From positions 13,846 to 77,845 of the forward strand of contig JAWKNW010000027.1 in assembly GCA_041391505.1 (NCBI GenBank): DNA of 64,000 bases, written 5' to 3'. Positions within the stretch are counted from its first letter, which is position 1, and every line of letters begins with the position of its first letter. The position numbers and the translations under genes were made by a program. Source of the DNA: Rhodothermales bacterium (GTDB lineage: Bacteria; Bacteroidota; Rhodothermia; Rhodothermales; JAHQVL01). Positions 52,584 to 61,303 of this stretch are shown one piece after another. The notes under the pieces are model-generated. The model searched no databases, had not been told where the DNA came from, and worked only from the letters and a program-made list of their open reading frames with translations.

Positions 52584-52601
52584 ACGCCCGCAAGCGGGCG
52601 T
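52584..52601 (-). terminator. Tight GC hairpin after the cysteine desulfurase gene
   Basis: ACGCCCGC/GCGGGCGT on the minus strand, 2 bp past the stop at 52604. No U-tract, and proB follows 102 bp on, so partial readthrough is likely. Confidence 0.45.
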
Positions 52602-52603
52602 CT

Positions 52604-53767
52604 CTAGTATATCGTCACAACCGGTTTTTTCTGCAGGCGCTCCACCACAGAGATCATGCTGTTTGTCGCATGATTCATCTCTTCCTCGGTCGTAAACCGG
52701 CCCAGACTGATGCGCAGCGTCGCGTACGCCGCCTCGTCGCTCAACCCCATGGCCTTCAGCACGTGACTCGGCTGGCCGATCCCGCTCGAACACGCGCTCC
52801 CGGTGGACATCGCGAGATCGCGCAATTCCGTCACGAGATGCGCCGAACGGACCCCGGGAAACGTGAGATTGGACACATGCGGCAAACGGGGCGCCTCGGC
52901 GCCATTCACCCGCATGCCCGGCAAGGCGTCGCGCAGCCGGCTCTCGAAGGTGTCGCGCAGGCGCCCGAGCCGCTGCCCTTCCTGCGCCATGCCCTCCATC
53001 GCCACCGCCACGGCGGCGCCAAAACCCACGATGCCGGGCGTATTGAGCGTCCCGGAGCGCACCCCCTCCTCCTGGCCTCCCCCGTCGATCTGCGGCACGA
53101 GCCGCACCCGCGGCTGGCGCCGGCGTACGTACAGGGCTCCCACGCCCTTCGGGCCGTACAGTTTGTGCGCCGTACACGCCAGCAGATCGACCTGCTCCAC
53201 ATCGATCGGGATCTTTCCGAGCGCCTGGGTGGCATCCGTGAGCATTAGGATGCCGCGACTCCGCACGCACTCGCCGATCTCTCGAATCGGCTGGATGACC
53301 CCGGTCTCGTTGTTGGCCCACATGACGGCCACCAGCACGGTTTCATCCGTCAGCGCGGCCTCCACCGCTTCCGGCGAAACGAGCCCGCTCTTTTCGACCG
53401 GAAGGCGCGTAACCGCCCAGCCCTCGCGCTCCAGCGCCGTGCAGGACTTGAGCACGGCCGAGTGTTCGGTCGCCACGGTGACCAGATGCCGGCCCTTACT
53501 CCGGTACGCGGAAGCGACGCCCTTGATCGCCAGGTTGAGCGACTCGGTCGCCCCGCCCGTGAATACGATCTCGGCCGGCTCCGCGCCCAGGGCGCCAGCC
53601 ACCTGCTCGCGCGCCTGTGTTACCCCTTCCGCCGCCGCCCACCCGAACGCATGACCCTTGCTCGACGCGTTGCCGTAATGCATCGTGAAATAGGGCATCA
53701 TCCGTTCGAGCACGCGCGGGTCGACGGGGGTCGTGGCGTTGAAATCCAGGTAGATCGGCAGTTTCAT
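52604..53767 (-). CDS. Cysteine desulfurase (NifS/IscS family)
   Basis: 387 residues from ATG 53767 (MKLPIYLDFNATTPVDPRVLE). It is a class V PLP enzyme: GNASSKGHAFG, FTGGATESLNLAIKG, ATEHSAVLKSC, WANNETGVIQPI, DATQALGKIPIDV, the PLP lysine in CTAHKLYGPKGVGALY and the sulfur-accepting Cys in MSTGSACSSG. It takes sulfur from cysteine for Fe-S clusters and thiolated cofactors. The short Cys loop fits the IscS/NifS-type group I. No IscU or IscR is nearby. It is divergent from the amidohydrolase gene. Confidence 0.93.
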   Translation of the reverse strand: MKLPIYLDFNATTPVDPRVLERMMPYFTMHYGNASSKGHAFGWAAAEGVTQAREQVAGALGAEPAEIVFTGGATESLNLAIKGVASAYRSKGRHLVTVATEHSAVLKSCTALEREGWAVTRLPVEKSGLVSPEAVEAALTDETVLVAVMWANNETGVIQPIREIGECVRSRGILMLTDATQALGKIPIDVEQVDLLACTAHKLYGPKGVGALYVRRRQPRVRLVPQIDGGGQEEGVRSGTLNTPGIVGFGAAVAVAMEGMAQEGQRLGRLRDTFESRLRDALPGMRVNGAEAPRLPHVSNLTFPGVRSAHLVTELRDLAMSTGSACSSGIGQPSHVLKAMGLSDEAAYATLRISLGRFTTEEEMNHATNSMISVVERLQKKPVVTIY

Positions 53768-53928
53768 GGCACCGGCGGCTGGTGAAAAGCACAGGGGCTG
53801 GGTGGATAAAACGACGCCCGCGTTCCGATGGTCCGCCGCGTTTTTTTCGGACCAATCTCCTACTTTCGGTTGAACCCGTCTCGACACCCGGCGCCGGCCC
53901 CCGGCTCTGCGCCCTATCCATCCCGCTC

Positions 53929-55557
53929 ATGCCCTCTCGATTCGTTGCGGCCTGCTTATGCCTGGCGTTCCTGATCCCGGTATTTCCTTTTGACAGCCTC
54001 GCCCAGCAGGGGAGGCATGTCCCCGACCCGCCGGATCGCGGCGAGGGCGAAGGCCCGTACCAGCGCCTGGTCCTCCGGGGAGGCATCATGATCGACGGGA
54101 CCGGATCCCCCGCCGTAGGTCCGGTGGATATCGTCGTCGAAGGCAACCGTATCGCCGGCATCTACCATGTCGGCTATCCCGGCGTCCCGATCTCCGAAAA
54201 CAGCCGGCCTGCGCCGGGAGACCGGGAGATCGATCTGTCCGGGAAATACATCCTGCCCGGGTTCGTCGACCTGCACGCCCACCTCGGCGGCGTGGCGCAG
54301 GGCACGCCGGCCGAATACGTCCTCAAACTATGGATGGCGCATGGCGTCACGACGATACGCGAGCCCGGCAGCGGAAATGGAGTCGACTGGACGATCGCGC
54401 AGCGCACCCGCAGCGCGCGAAACGAAATCACGGCCCCGCGCATCTTCGCCTATGCCGGCTTCGGAAGCGGCTGGGACAAGTCGATCACGACACCGGACGA
54501 AGCGCGGGAATGGGTCCGCTTCATCGCCGCCAAAGGCGCCGACGGCATCAAATTTTTTGGCGCCGAGCCGGAGATCCTCCAGGCGGCCCTCGACGAAGCG
54601 AAACGCATGAAACTCGGCACAGCCATGCACCACGCCCAGCGCTACGTGGCGCGCGCCAACGCGTTGACCAGCGCCTCGTGGGGCCTCACGACCATGGAGC
54701 ACTGGTACGGGCTGCCCGAAGCGCTCTTCACCGACCGCCGGGTTCAAAATTACCCGCTCGACTATAACTACAGCGACGAACAGCACCGCTTCGGCGAGGC
54801 CGGCCGGCTCTGGAAACAGGCCGCTCCCCCCTTCTCGGCGCGCTGGAACGCCGTCATGGACTCGCTGATCGCCCTGGACTTCACCATCGTGCCCACGTTT
54901 ACGATCTACGAAGCCAGCCGCGATCTCATGCGGGCGATGCGGGCCGAATGGCATGCCGCCTATACGCTGCCGTCGTTGTGGGATTTCTACGCGCCCAATC
55001 GCCAGGCGCATGGATCGTACTGGTTTTACTGGACGACCCGCGACGAAATCGAATGGAAAGAGAATTACCGCCTCTGGATGACCTTCATCAACGAGTTCAA
55101 AAACCGGGGAGGCCGCGTCGCCACGGGAAGCGACTCGGGCTACATCTACAAACTGTACGGCTTCGATTACATCCGCGAACTGGAGCTCCTGCAGGAAGCC
55201 GGCTTCCACCCGCTGGAGGTCATCTGGTCCGCCACGCTGAAAGGAGCCGAAGCGCTCGGCGCCGCCGGCGACATCGGGAGCATCCAGATCGGCAAAAAAG
55301 CCGATTTCGTGATCGTGGACGCAAATCCGCTCGAAAACCTGAAAGTGCTCTACGGCACCGGCGCCATCAAACTGAACGACGAAACCCGGGCCATCGAACG
55401 GGTCGGCGGCGTGACCTACACCATCAAGGACGGCATTGTCTACGACGCCAGGCAGCTGCTACAGGATGTCCGCGAACTCGTGCGCGAGGCCAAGATGCGG
55501 GCCGGCATGCCGGCAGACGAGCCCCTTCCCGATCCATCGGCTGGCGCATACGACTGA
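53929..55557 (+). CDS. Exported amidohydrolase family protein
   Basis: 542 residues from ATG 53929 (MPSRFVAACLCLAFLI), which starts a signal peptide. The fold is a metal-dependent amidohydrolase TIM barrel: the composite N-terminal domain (LRGGIMIDGTGS, VVEGNRIAGI), metal ligands in GFVDLHAHLGG (about His116 and His118), GIKFFGAEPE, TAMHHAQRY, a late Asp in ATGSDSGYIY and the C-terminal IQIGKKADFVIVDANPLENL. Substrate is not predictable; dipeptides, hydantoins or imidazolone-like rings are usual. TACTTTCG at 53861 resembles a -7 element. The exported form is common in Bacteroidota and marine bacteria. Confidence 0.9.
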   Translation: MPSRFVAACLCLAFLIPVFPFDSLAQQGRHVPDPPDRGEGEGPYQRLVLRGGIMIDGTGSPAVGPVDIVVEGNRIAGIYHVGYPGVPISENSRPAPGDREIDLSGKYILPGFVDLHAHLGGVAQGTPAEYVLKLWMAHGVTTIREPGSGNGVDWTIAQRTRSARNEITAPRIFAYAGFGSGWDKSITTPDEAREWVRFIAAKGADGIKFFGAEPEILQAALDEAKRMKLGTAMHHAQRYVARANALTSASWGLTTMEHWYGLPEALFTDRRVQNYPLDYNYSDEQHRFGEAGRLWKQAAPPFSARWNAVMDSLIALDFTIVPTFTIYEASRDLMRAMRAEWHAAYTLPSLWDFYAPNRQAHGSYWFYWTTRDEIEWKENYRLWMTFINEFKNRGGRVATGSDSGYIYKLYGFDYIRELELLQEAGFHPLEVIWSATLKGAEALGAAGDIGSIQIGKKADFVIVDANPLENLKVLYGTGAIKLNDETRAIERVGGVTYTIKDGIVYDARQLLQDVRELVREAKMRAGMPADEPLPDPSAGAYD

Positions 55558-55880
55558 TCATCCAGCTCATCACGTGTGTCAAGAAACGGATGGGATGCGC
55601 CGGGAAACTGCGTTTTTCTTCGACCAGACATCCTGCATCCTGTATCCTGCATCCCGTATCCTGCATCCCGTATCCTGCATCCCATATCCTGCATCCCGTA
55701 TCCTGCATCCCGTATCCTGCATCCCGTATCCTGCATCCCATATCCTGCATCCCATATCCTGCATCCCGTATCCTGCATCCCCCCTGCACCAGAAAGGCGG
55801 ATTTTCTCCCCACAAGACGTTATGCCGGCCACCCTTTCAGTGTCTGGTAGGGATATGCCATCCGAAACGCTGTCCCGCCC
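55558..55880. other. Intergenic region holding the 14-bp tandem array
   Basis: 323 bp between the amidohydrolase stop and the next small gene. About half is the array at 55629-55782. The rest shows no ORF, hairpin or RNA gene I can support. Confidence 0.6.
55629..55782. repeat. 11-copy 14-bp tandem array (TATCCTGCATCCC+R)
   Basis: Eleven head-to-tail copies of a 14-bp unit over 154 bp; the core is TATCCTGCATCCC followed by G or A, and the first copy starts CATCCTG. Each unit is two similar 7-nt halves (TATCCTG and CATCCCG), so the basic period is 7. The copies are almost identical, which suggests recent expansion. It is non-coding and lies between two same-strand genes. Confidence 0.95.
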
Positions 55881-56330
55881 ATGCGATCCGTCACCCTCCT
55901 CGTGTTTGTCCTTGGCCTGGCTATTTCGCAACCCGCCGAGGCCCAGCTGCTCGCCGACACCCTGTATTCCTGGAGAGGCTACCTCACGAAGGGGACGTGC
56001 CGGCTCCTGATCTACGCCGGCGGGCCGGAATCCGACCGCGACCGCGTCGTCGTGATGCAGGAACTGGCGGAAAACAAGGGACCCACGGTCGTGAGCGATA
56101 TCGCATTCCTCACCGAGGCCATCGCGCGGACCTACGATATCGAACCGGAGACCGCGTTCTGGATCGTCCACTGGGGCGCCTTCAGTTTTGAAGGGGCGGG
56201 GGGCCGGCGCAAGGAATTGTTTCTGCGCGCCACATTCAAAAAGACGGGGCAGGGTCGGCTCGGCGCTCCGCAGTGGCGGGTCGTGGAACGCGAAGATCTT
56301 GACCTGTACACCGATCGGGCGTTCAGGTAA
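55881..56330 (+). CDS. Small exported protein of unknown function
   Basis: 149 residues. The signal peptide MRSVTLLVFVLGLAISQPAEAQ is followed by a compact soluble domain: ADTLYSWRGYLTKGTCRLLIYAGG, VVMQELAENKGPTVVSDIAFL, AFWIVHWGAFSFEGAGGRRKELFLRATF and QWRVVEREDLDLY. Regular alternation suggests a small beta-rich domain. I do not recognise the family. It stands alone downstream of the 14-bp array and is convergent with pdxH, with two terminators between them. Confidence 0.8.
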   Translation: MRSVTLLVFVLGLAISQPAEAQLLADTLYSWRGYLTKGTCRLLIYAGGPESDRDRVVVMQELAENKGPTVVSDIAFLTEAIARTYDIEPETAFWIVHWGAFSFEGAGGRRKELFLRATFKKTGQGRLGAPQWRVVEREDLDLYTDRAFR

Positions 56331-56385
56331 ATCGCGTCCCCTCTTGATCGCCGATCGACTTTTCCGGATATTCCAAAAACAGAAA

Positions 56386-56425
56386 AGCACCGGGATCTCG
56401 TTGATGCGCGTGAGACCCCGGTGCT
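56386..56425 (-). terminator. Intrinsic terminator facing left, past pdxH
   Basis: AGCACCGGG/CCCGGTGCT plus TCTC/GAGA form a stem with one mismatch. On the minus strand TTTTCTG follows. It is about 165 bp past the pdxH stop. Confidence 0.65.
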
Positions 56426-56532
56426 CCCTGAACCACTCATCGGAAGACACGGTACTCCTTACGGGGAGTGCGTGAGCGGGGTTACGAGGACTGCTAAATT
56501 TTTTTCCTTTTCTCCCGCTGCACAGGGTATTA

Positions 56533-56575
56533 ACGGCCGCCAGCACCGATTTCGTGTGCATGGCGGCTGTTTTTT
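56533..56575 (+). terminator. Intrinsic terminator facing right, past the 55881 gene
   Basis: ACGGCCGCCA and TGGCGGCTGT pair over 10 bp (one G-T) around an internal GCAC/GTGC, then TTTTTT on the plus strand. It is about 200 bp past the stop at 56330 and just before the pdxH stop. Confidence 0.7.
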
Positions 56576-56590
56576 GTTCGGACCCGGCGC

Positions 56591-57274
56591 TCAAGGCGCC
56601 AGACGCTGCCTGAGCCAGCTGCCGTCTTCCTGGATCCGGTAGCGGATGCGGTCGTGCAGCCGGCTCGTCCGCCCCTGCCAGAATTCGACCTCGCGGGGCT
56701 TGAGCACATACCCGCCCCAGTGCGGCGGGCGCGGTATCGGGCCGCCGGCAAAACGCTTTTCGATCTCGGCAAAACGCGCCTCCAGCGCCTCCCGATCGGT
56801 CACCACCTCGCTCTGCGGCGAAGCCCATGCGCCGATCTGGCTGCCGAGCGGGCGGGAGTGGAAATACGCGTCCGACACCTCATCGCTCGCCCGAGTGACG
56901 TGGCCCTCGATACGCACCTGGCGTTCCAGTTGCAGCCACAGGAAGGTCATGGCGACGTTCGGGTTGCCGGCGATATCCAGCCCTTTCCGGCTCGCGTAGT
57001 TGGTAAAAAAGAGAAACCCTTCAGCGTCAAAGCCCTTGAGCAAGAGCACGCGGGAAGACGGGGTCCCCTGCGGCGAAACCGTCGCCAGCACCATGGCATT
57101 CGGCTCGGGCAACGACGCGTCGAGGGCTTCCTGAAACCAGTATCCGAACTGGGTCATCGGATCGGAAGCCACGTCGGTTTCCGACAGCGATTCCTTGCGA
57201 TAATCTTCGCGGAGATCCGCGACGGAGCGTTCGTTCAAAACAGTTCGTAGATTGCGATGGACGTTCGTGAACAA
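56591..57274 (-). CDS. pdxH: Pyridoxamine 5'-phosphate oxidase
   Basis: 227 residues at most. The FMN-binding split-barrel pattern is complete: PNAMVLATVSPQGTPSSRVLLLKG, FFTNYASRKG, ERQVRIEGHVTR, YFHSRPLGSQIGAWAS, PRPPHWGGYVLKP, EFWQGRTSRLHDR and the C-terminal RLAP. It makes PLP from PNP or PMP. The start is not ATG: TTG at 57274 or at 57238 are both possible and neither has a clear ribosome site. It is divergent (53 bp) from a PLP-dependent cystathionine gamma-synthase family gene. Confidence 0.92.
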   Translation of the reverse strand: MFTNVHRNLRTVLNERSVADLREDYRKESLSETDVASDPMTQFGYWFQEALDASLPEPNAMVLATVSPQGTPSSRVLLLKGFDAEGFLFFTNYASRKGLDIAGNPNVAMTFLWLQLERQVRIEGHVTRASDEVSDAYFHSRPLGSQIGAWASPQSEVVTDREALEARFAEIEKRFAGGPIPRPPHWGGYVLKPREVEFWQGRTSRLHDRIRYRIQEDGSWLRQRLAP

Positions 57275-57327
57275 CCACGTATACGTCGCTCATTCTGCTA
57301 AGATCGATCTCCGTCCCAACCCGTCGC

Positions 57328-58476
57328 ATGGACCGCACACCCACAACCCATCTCGAAACCGTACTCGCCCACGCCGGCTGCACCGTCGATCCCTCCACGG
57401 GCGCCGTCGTCGCCCCGATCCATCTCGCCACGACCTTCGAGCGCAACGCCGACGGCAGCTATCCGCGCTCGTTCGAATACAGCCGCATGGACAACCCCAC
57501 ACGGCATGCGTTCGAAAACACCCTCGCGGTGCTGGAAGGAGGGTCGCAGGCGGCCGCTTTTTCGTCCGGGATGGCTGCCGCGATGGTCGTCCTCCAGGCG
57601 CTCAAACCCGGCGACCACGTCATCATGCCGGACGACGTCTACCACGGCGTTCGCGTTCTCGCCACCAACATTTTCGCCGAATGGGGACTCGCCTGCTCGA
57701 CGGTCGACCTGTCCGCCCCGGGCGCGCTGGAGGCTGCGATGCGACCCGAGACGCGCCTGGTCTGGGTTGAAACGCCCTCGAACCCCCGGCTCAAGATCAC
57801 CGATATCGCCGCCACCGTGGAGGTCGCGCGGCAAGCCGGCGCCGAGGTGCTGGTGGATAACACCTGGGCCACACCGCTCCTGCAGCAACCGCTGCTCCTC
57901 GGTGCCGACCTCGTCCTGCATTCCGTCACGAAATACCTCTCGGGGCACTCGGATGTCCTCGGCGGAGCCATCGTCGCCCGCCGGGTGGATGGTTTGTTCG
58001 CCCGGATCCGGAAGCTGCAGGCTACCGGTGGCGCGGTCATGGACCCGTTCAGCGCCTGGCTGGCCATGCGCGGGATGCGCTCGATGGCGGCGAGGATGCG
58101 GGTGCATTGCGAAAATGCCCGCACGCTCGCCGGCTTTCTCCACAACCACCCGGCCGTAGAGCGCGTCCACTATCCTTCGTTGGCGGACCATCCGGGCCAG
58201 CGCATCGCGGCCTCGCAGATGCGCGATTTTGGCGGCATGATCTCGGTGGAGGTGCGCGGCGGGCAGGCGGAAGCCATGGCCGTCGCCGGCGCCGCCCGCG
58301 TGTTCCGCAGGGCGACGAGCCTCGGCGGCACCGAAAGCCTCATCGAGCACCGGGCATCCGTCGAGGCCCCTCCGACCCAAACGCCGCCCAACCTGCTACG
58401 GCTGTCGATCGGGCTCGAGCATATCGACGATCTGGTCGGGGATCTACGCAATGCACTCGGCGTTCTCGACGCCTAG
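57328..58476 (+). CDS. Cystathionine gamma-synthase/lyase family PLP enzyme
   Basis: 382 residues. The Cys/Met metabolism family is clear: FEYSRMDNPTRHAFENTLAVLEGG, AFSSGMAAAMVVLQALKPGDHVI, WVETPSNPRLKITDI, VDNTWATPLLQQPLLLGADLVLHS, the PLP lysine in SVTKYLSGHSDVLGG and C-terminal RRATSLGGTESLIEHRAS. The family includes MetB, MetC, gamma-lyases and sulfhydrylases; these cannot be separated reliably by eye, though the PTQTPPNLLRLSIGLE end is common in cystathionine gamma-synthases/lyases. It links to sulfur amino-acid metabolism. Followed by proline dehydrogenase. Confidence 0.9.
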   Translation: MDRTPTTHLETVLAHAGCTVDPSTGAVVAPIHLATTFERNADGSYPRSFEYSRMDNPTRHAFENTLAVLEGGSQAAAFSSGMAAAMVVLQALKPGDHVIMPDDVYHGVRVLATNIFAEWGLACSTVDLSAPGALEAAMRPETRLVWVETPSNPRLKITDIAATVEVARQAGAEVLVDNTWATPLLQQPLLLGADLVLHSVTKYLSGHSDVLGGAIVARRVDGLFARIRKLQATGGAVMDPFSAWLAMRGMRSMAARMRVHCENARTLAGFLHNHPAVERVHYPSLADHPGQRIAASQMRDFGGMISVEVRGGQAEAMAVAGAARVFRRATSLGGTESLIEHRASVEAPPTQTPPNLLRLSIGLEHIDDLVGDLRNALGVLDA

Positions 58477-58539
58477 ATTGCGCATCGCCGGCCGGCACAT
58501 CGCCACCGGGCCCGCGCATCACGGCATCTGTTCCTCCCG

Positions 58540-59400
58540 ATGAAACTACCCTTTGCCTTCGCCCGACGGTTCGTCGCCGGTGAGTCCTTCCCGCAGGCGC
58601 TACCCGCCATCCGCACACTGACCGATCAGGGGCTCTTCGTCACCCTCGATATGCTGGGCGAATATGTGAGCGATCGCCACGTCGCCGAACGCGCCCGTGA
58701 CGCCTACATCGAACTCATCAAGGTGACGAACGCCTCGCGCAATTTCAGGATGGAGGCCAACATCTCGATCAAACTCTCCATGCTGGGTCAGAAGATCGAT
58801 GAGGCTTTTTGCCTGGACAACCTCCGGCAGTTGCTCGCCGTGGCGAAGGAGGAGGATGTCTTCGTGCGGTTGGACATGGAAGGTAGCGACATCACCGCCT
58901 CCACCCTGGGGCTTTTCGAGACCGTCTTCCCGGACTACCCCGATCATGTCGGCGTGGTGCTCCAGGCCTATCTGAAACGCACGGCGGACGATGTCCGCCG
59001 GATGTGTGAGCTCAAGGCGCGCGTGCGCATCTGCAAAGGCGCCTACAAGGAGCCGGCCGACATCGCCTATCAGGACATGCCGACCATCCGGGCGCGCTAC
59101 ATGGAGTATGCGCGCCTCCTCATCACCGAAGGCCGGTATCCGGGAATCGCCACCCACGACGACCAGCTCATCGACAGCGTCAAGGCCTTCGTTCAGGACG
59201 AGGGGATTCCGCTCGATCGGTTCGAATTTCAGATGCTGTACGGGATCCGCCCGAAGACGCAACTTCAGCTGCGCAGCGAGGGATACAATATGCGGGTCTA
59301 CATCCCCTATGGCACCGAATGGGTGCCGTATTTCAACCGCCGGCTCCGGGAGCGCAAGGAAAACATCTGGTTCGTTGTTAAAAATCTCTTCCGTGCCTGA
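58540..59400 (+). CDS. Proline dehydrogenase (monofunctional)
   Basis: 286 residues. The FAD-binding TIM barrel has SIKLSMLGQKIDEAF, FVRLDMEGSDITASTL, VVLQAYLKRTADDV, RICKGAYKEPADIAYQ, GIATHDDQLI, EFQMLYGIRP and the substrate-binding RVYIPYGTEWVPYFNRRLRERKEN with the paired Arg. It oxidises proline to pyrroline-5-carboxylate and passes electrons to quinone. It is the short monofunctional type, not PutA; a separate P5C dehydrogenase would be needed and is not seen. ATG 58540. The window also holds the opposite pathway (proBA). Confidence 0.94.
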   Translation: MKLPFAFARRFVAGESFPQALPAIRTLTDQGLFVTLDMLGEYVSDRHVAERARDAYIELIKVTNASRNFRMEANISIKLSMLGQKIDEAFCLDNLRQLLAVAKEEDVFVRLDMEGSDITASTLGLFETVFPDYPDHVGVVLQAYLKRTADDVRRMCELKARVRICKGAYKEPADIAYQDMPTIRARYMEYARLLITEGRYPGIATHDDQLIDSVKAFVQDEGIPLDRFEFQMLYGIRPKTQLQLRSEGYNMRVYIPYGTEWVPYFNRRLRERKENIWFVVKNLFRA

Positions 59401-59542
59401 TCGGAGCGGGGCATGGCCCCGGCGTGGCACGATCTTGGTCTGACACCCCGTCTACATCACGTCCCGGCATCGCGCATGCCTTTCGCCTGCGCGGCGAAGG
59501 AGCGCCTGCCGCACGATTCCCATCGACCCAATCCATCTCCCC

Positions 59543-61303
59543 ATGCCTTTTAACAACCGATTGCACCGGCGCGCGCCTCTCGCCGCGGTGCTTGCCGGCA
59601 TGCTGTTTTTTTCGGCGGCACGCCCGGTTTCCGGCCAGGAATACGACGTCGACCTCAACACGCATCCGGACGGCATCTACAGCGAAGCCCTGATGGAATC
59701 CGATTTCGGCAGCGTGCAGCTGCTGAACAACCTGGCCAACCGATTTACGCTCGTCTCCGACGCCGAAGCACGCGAAGGCGCGTCCCTGCGGGTCACCTAC
59801 GTCCAGGGAGAAATCGGCGCGGCGAACAGCGGCGGGCAGTTTTTTGCGTTCCTGCCGGCGAGGGATGAATATTATCTCGATTATTACGTCAAATTCGCCG
59901 ACGACTTCGACTTCCAGCTCGGCGGCAAGCTGCCCGGTCTGAGCGGCGGCGCCAGCAACAGCGGTGGCAACAAACCCACCGGCGACGGCTGGAGCGCCCG
60001 GTACAACTGGCGAGAAAATGGCCGCGCCGTCGTCTATCTCTATCACCTCGATCAACCGTCAACCTTCGGGCAGGACCTGGACCTGAACCGCTCCTTCCAG
60101 CCCGGGGTGTGGCACCGTCTCACCCAGCGTATCAAGGTGAACACGGGAAACAACAACGACGGCGAACTGCAGGTGTGGTTCGACGGCGAGCTGGTGTTCC
60201 TGCGCACCGACATTCGCTATCGAAACAACGACCAGGCGCCCGTCGATCACTTTTTCTTTTCGACATTCCACGGAGGCAACACCCCCGAGTGGGCGCCGGA
60301 CCGTACGAGCTACGCGTACTTCGACGACATCCGGATCGGCACCGATCCCGCGGTCATGATCCCCGGGCTGGATAGCGGGCTGCTCGCGCAGATCGACCGG
60401 CCGGCACCCGGCGCCGTGTTCGAGTCGCCGGCGAACATCGCCATCGAGGCATCCTCCTTCTCACTCGACCACGCCATCACGTCGATCGCATTTTATGCGA
60501 ATGACGTGCTTCTCGGGCAGCGCACGAGCCCGCCGTACACGTTCGACTGGACGAACGTGGCCGCCGGCACCTATACCCTCACCGCCCGCGCCACCGACGA
60601 TACCGGCTCCGTGGCCACGTCGACAGCGGTCCAGCTCACCGTGCGCCCCGTCGACACGGCCAAAGGTCCCAACCTGGCGCTCAACCGGAACGTGACCGTC
60701 ACCAGCGAGCAGGAGGGCAACCTGGGAAGCGGCGCCGTGGACGGCAGCACCGACCCGATCGACCGCTGGTCCGCCCAGCCCTTCCCGCAATCGGTCACCA
60801 TCGATCTCGGCGCCGAGATGCCGATCAACATGGCCGAACTCGTCCCCTATCTCGACCGCGCCTACCAGTACGAGATTGCAACTTCGTTCGACGGAACGTC
60901 CTATACGACCGTCGTCGACCGGACTGCCAACACCGAAGGCGGGGCGCTCCTGGTCGACAGCTTCGCGGCAACGAGCGCCAGGTACGTAAAGCTGACGGTG
61001 ACGGGTGCGGCCAACTATTCGGGGGATTGGGTCAGCGTCGTCGAATTCCGCCTCTTCGGCGGCGGCGGTTCGGCGCTCACCGCCGGCGACGCCACGCGCG
61101 ACGGCACCCTGTCGGCGCTGGACGCCTCCTTCATCCTCCAGCACACCACCGGACTCATCACGCTGCCGGCAGACGCCCAGACGGTATCAGACGTGTCGGC
61201 TAACGGCACCATCGGGGCGTTGGACGCAAGCCTGGTGCTGCAGCGGCTCGTCGGACTCATCCCGTGTTTCCCGGTAGAAGCCGGCTGCGCCGGCAAGCGC
61301 TGA
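59543..61303 (+). CDS. Secreted polysaccharide-lyase-14-like protein with Ig, F5/8C and dockerin-like domains
   Basis: 586 residues. After a signal peptide (ending PVSGQEY), residues about 30-275 resemble polysaccharide lyase family 14 / alginate-lyase-like modules: YYLDYYVKFADDFDFQLGGK, AVVYLYHLDQPSTFGQD, WHRLTQRIKVNTGNNNDGE, QVWFDGELVFLRTD. Next are an Ig-like domain (about 280-375), an F5/8 type C (discoidin) carbohydrate-binding region (about 380-510) and a C-terminal dockerin-like pair of Ca-binding segments (GDATRDGTLSALDASFILQH and NGTIGALDASLVLQ). It should act on anionic polysaccharides outside the cell. Lyase activity is inferred. There is no T9SS sorting domain. Confidence 0.85.
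   Translation: MPFNNRLHRRAPLAAVLAGMLFFSAARPVSGQEYDVDLNTHPDGIYSEALMESDFGSVQLLNNLANRFTLVSDAEAREGASLRVTYVQGEIGAANSGGQFFAFLPARDEYYLDYYVKFADDFDFQLGGKLPGLSGGASNSGGNKPTGDGWSARYNWRENGRAVVYLYHLDQPSTFGQDLDLNRSFQPGVWHRLTQRIKVNTGNNNDGELQVWFDGELVFLRTDIRYRNNDQAPVDHFFFSTFHGGNTPEWAPDRTSYAYFDDIRIGTDPAVMIPGLDSGLLAQIDRPAPGAVFESPANIAIEASSFSLDHAITSIAFYANDVLLGQRTSPPYTFDWTNVAAGTYTLTARATDDTGSVATSTAVQLTVRPVDTAKGPNLALNRNVTVTSEQEGNLGSGAVDGSTDPIDRWSAQPFPQSVTIDLGAEMPINMAELVPYLDRAYQYEIATSFDGTSYTTVVDRTANTEGGALLVDSFAATSARYVKLTVTGAANYSGDWVSVVEFRLFGGGGSALTAGDATRDGTLSALDASFILQHTTGLITLPADAQTVSDVSANGTIGALDASLVLQRLVGLIPCFPVEAGCAGKR

Noticed and set aside
55579..55815. Open frames with repeated RDAGYGMQD-like peptides
   Set aside because: They are translations of the non-coding 14-bp array; no start, ribosome site or conserved flank supports them.
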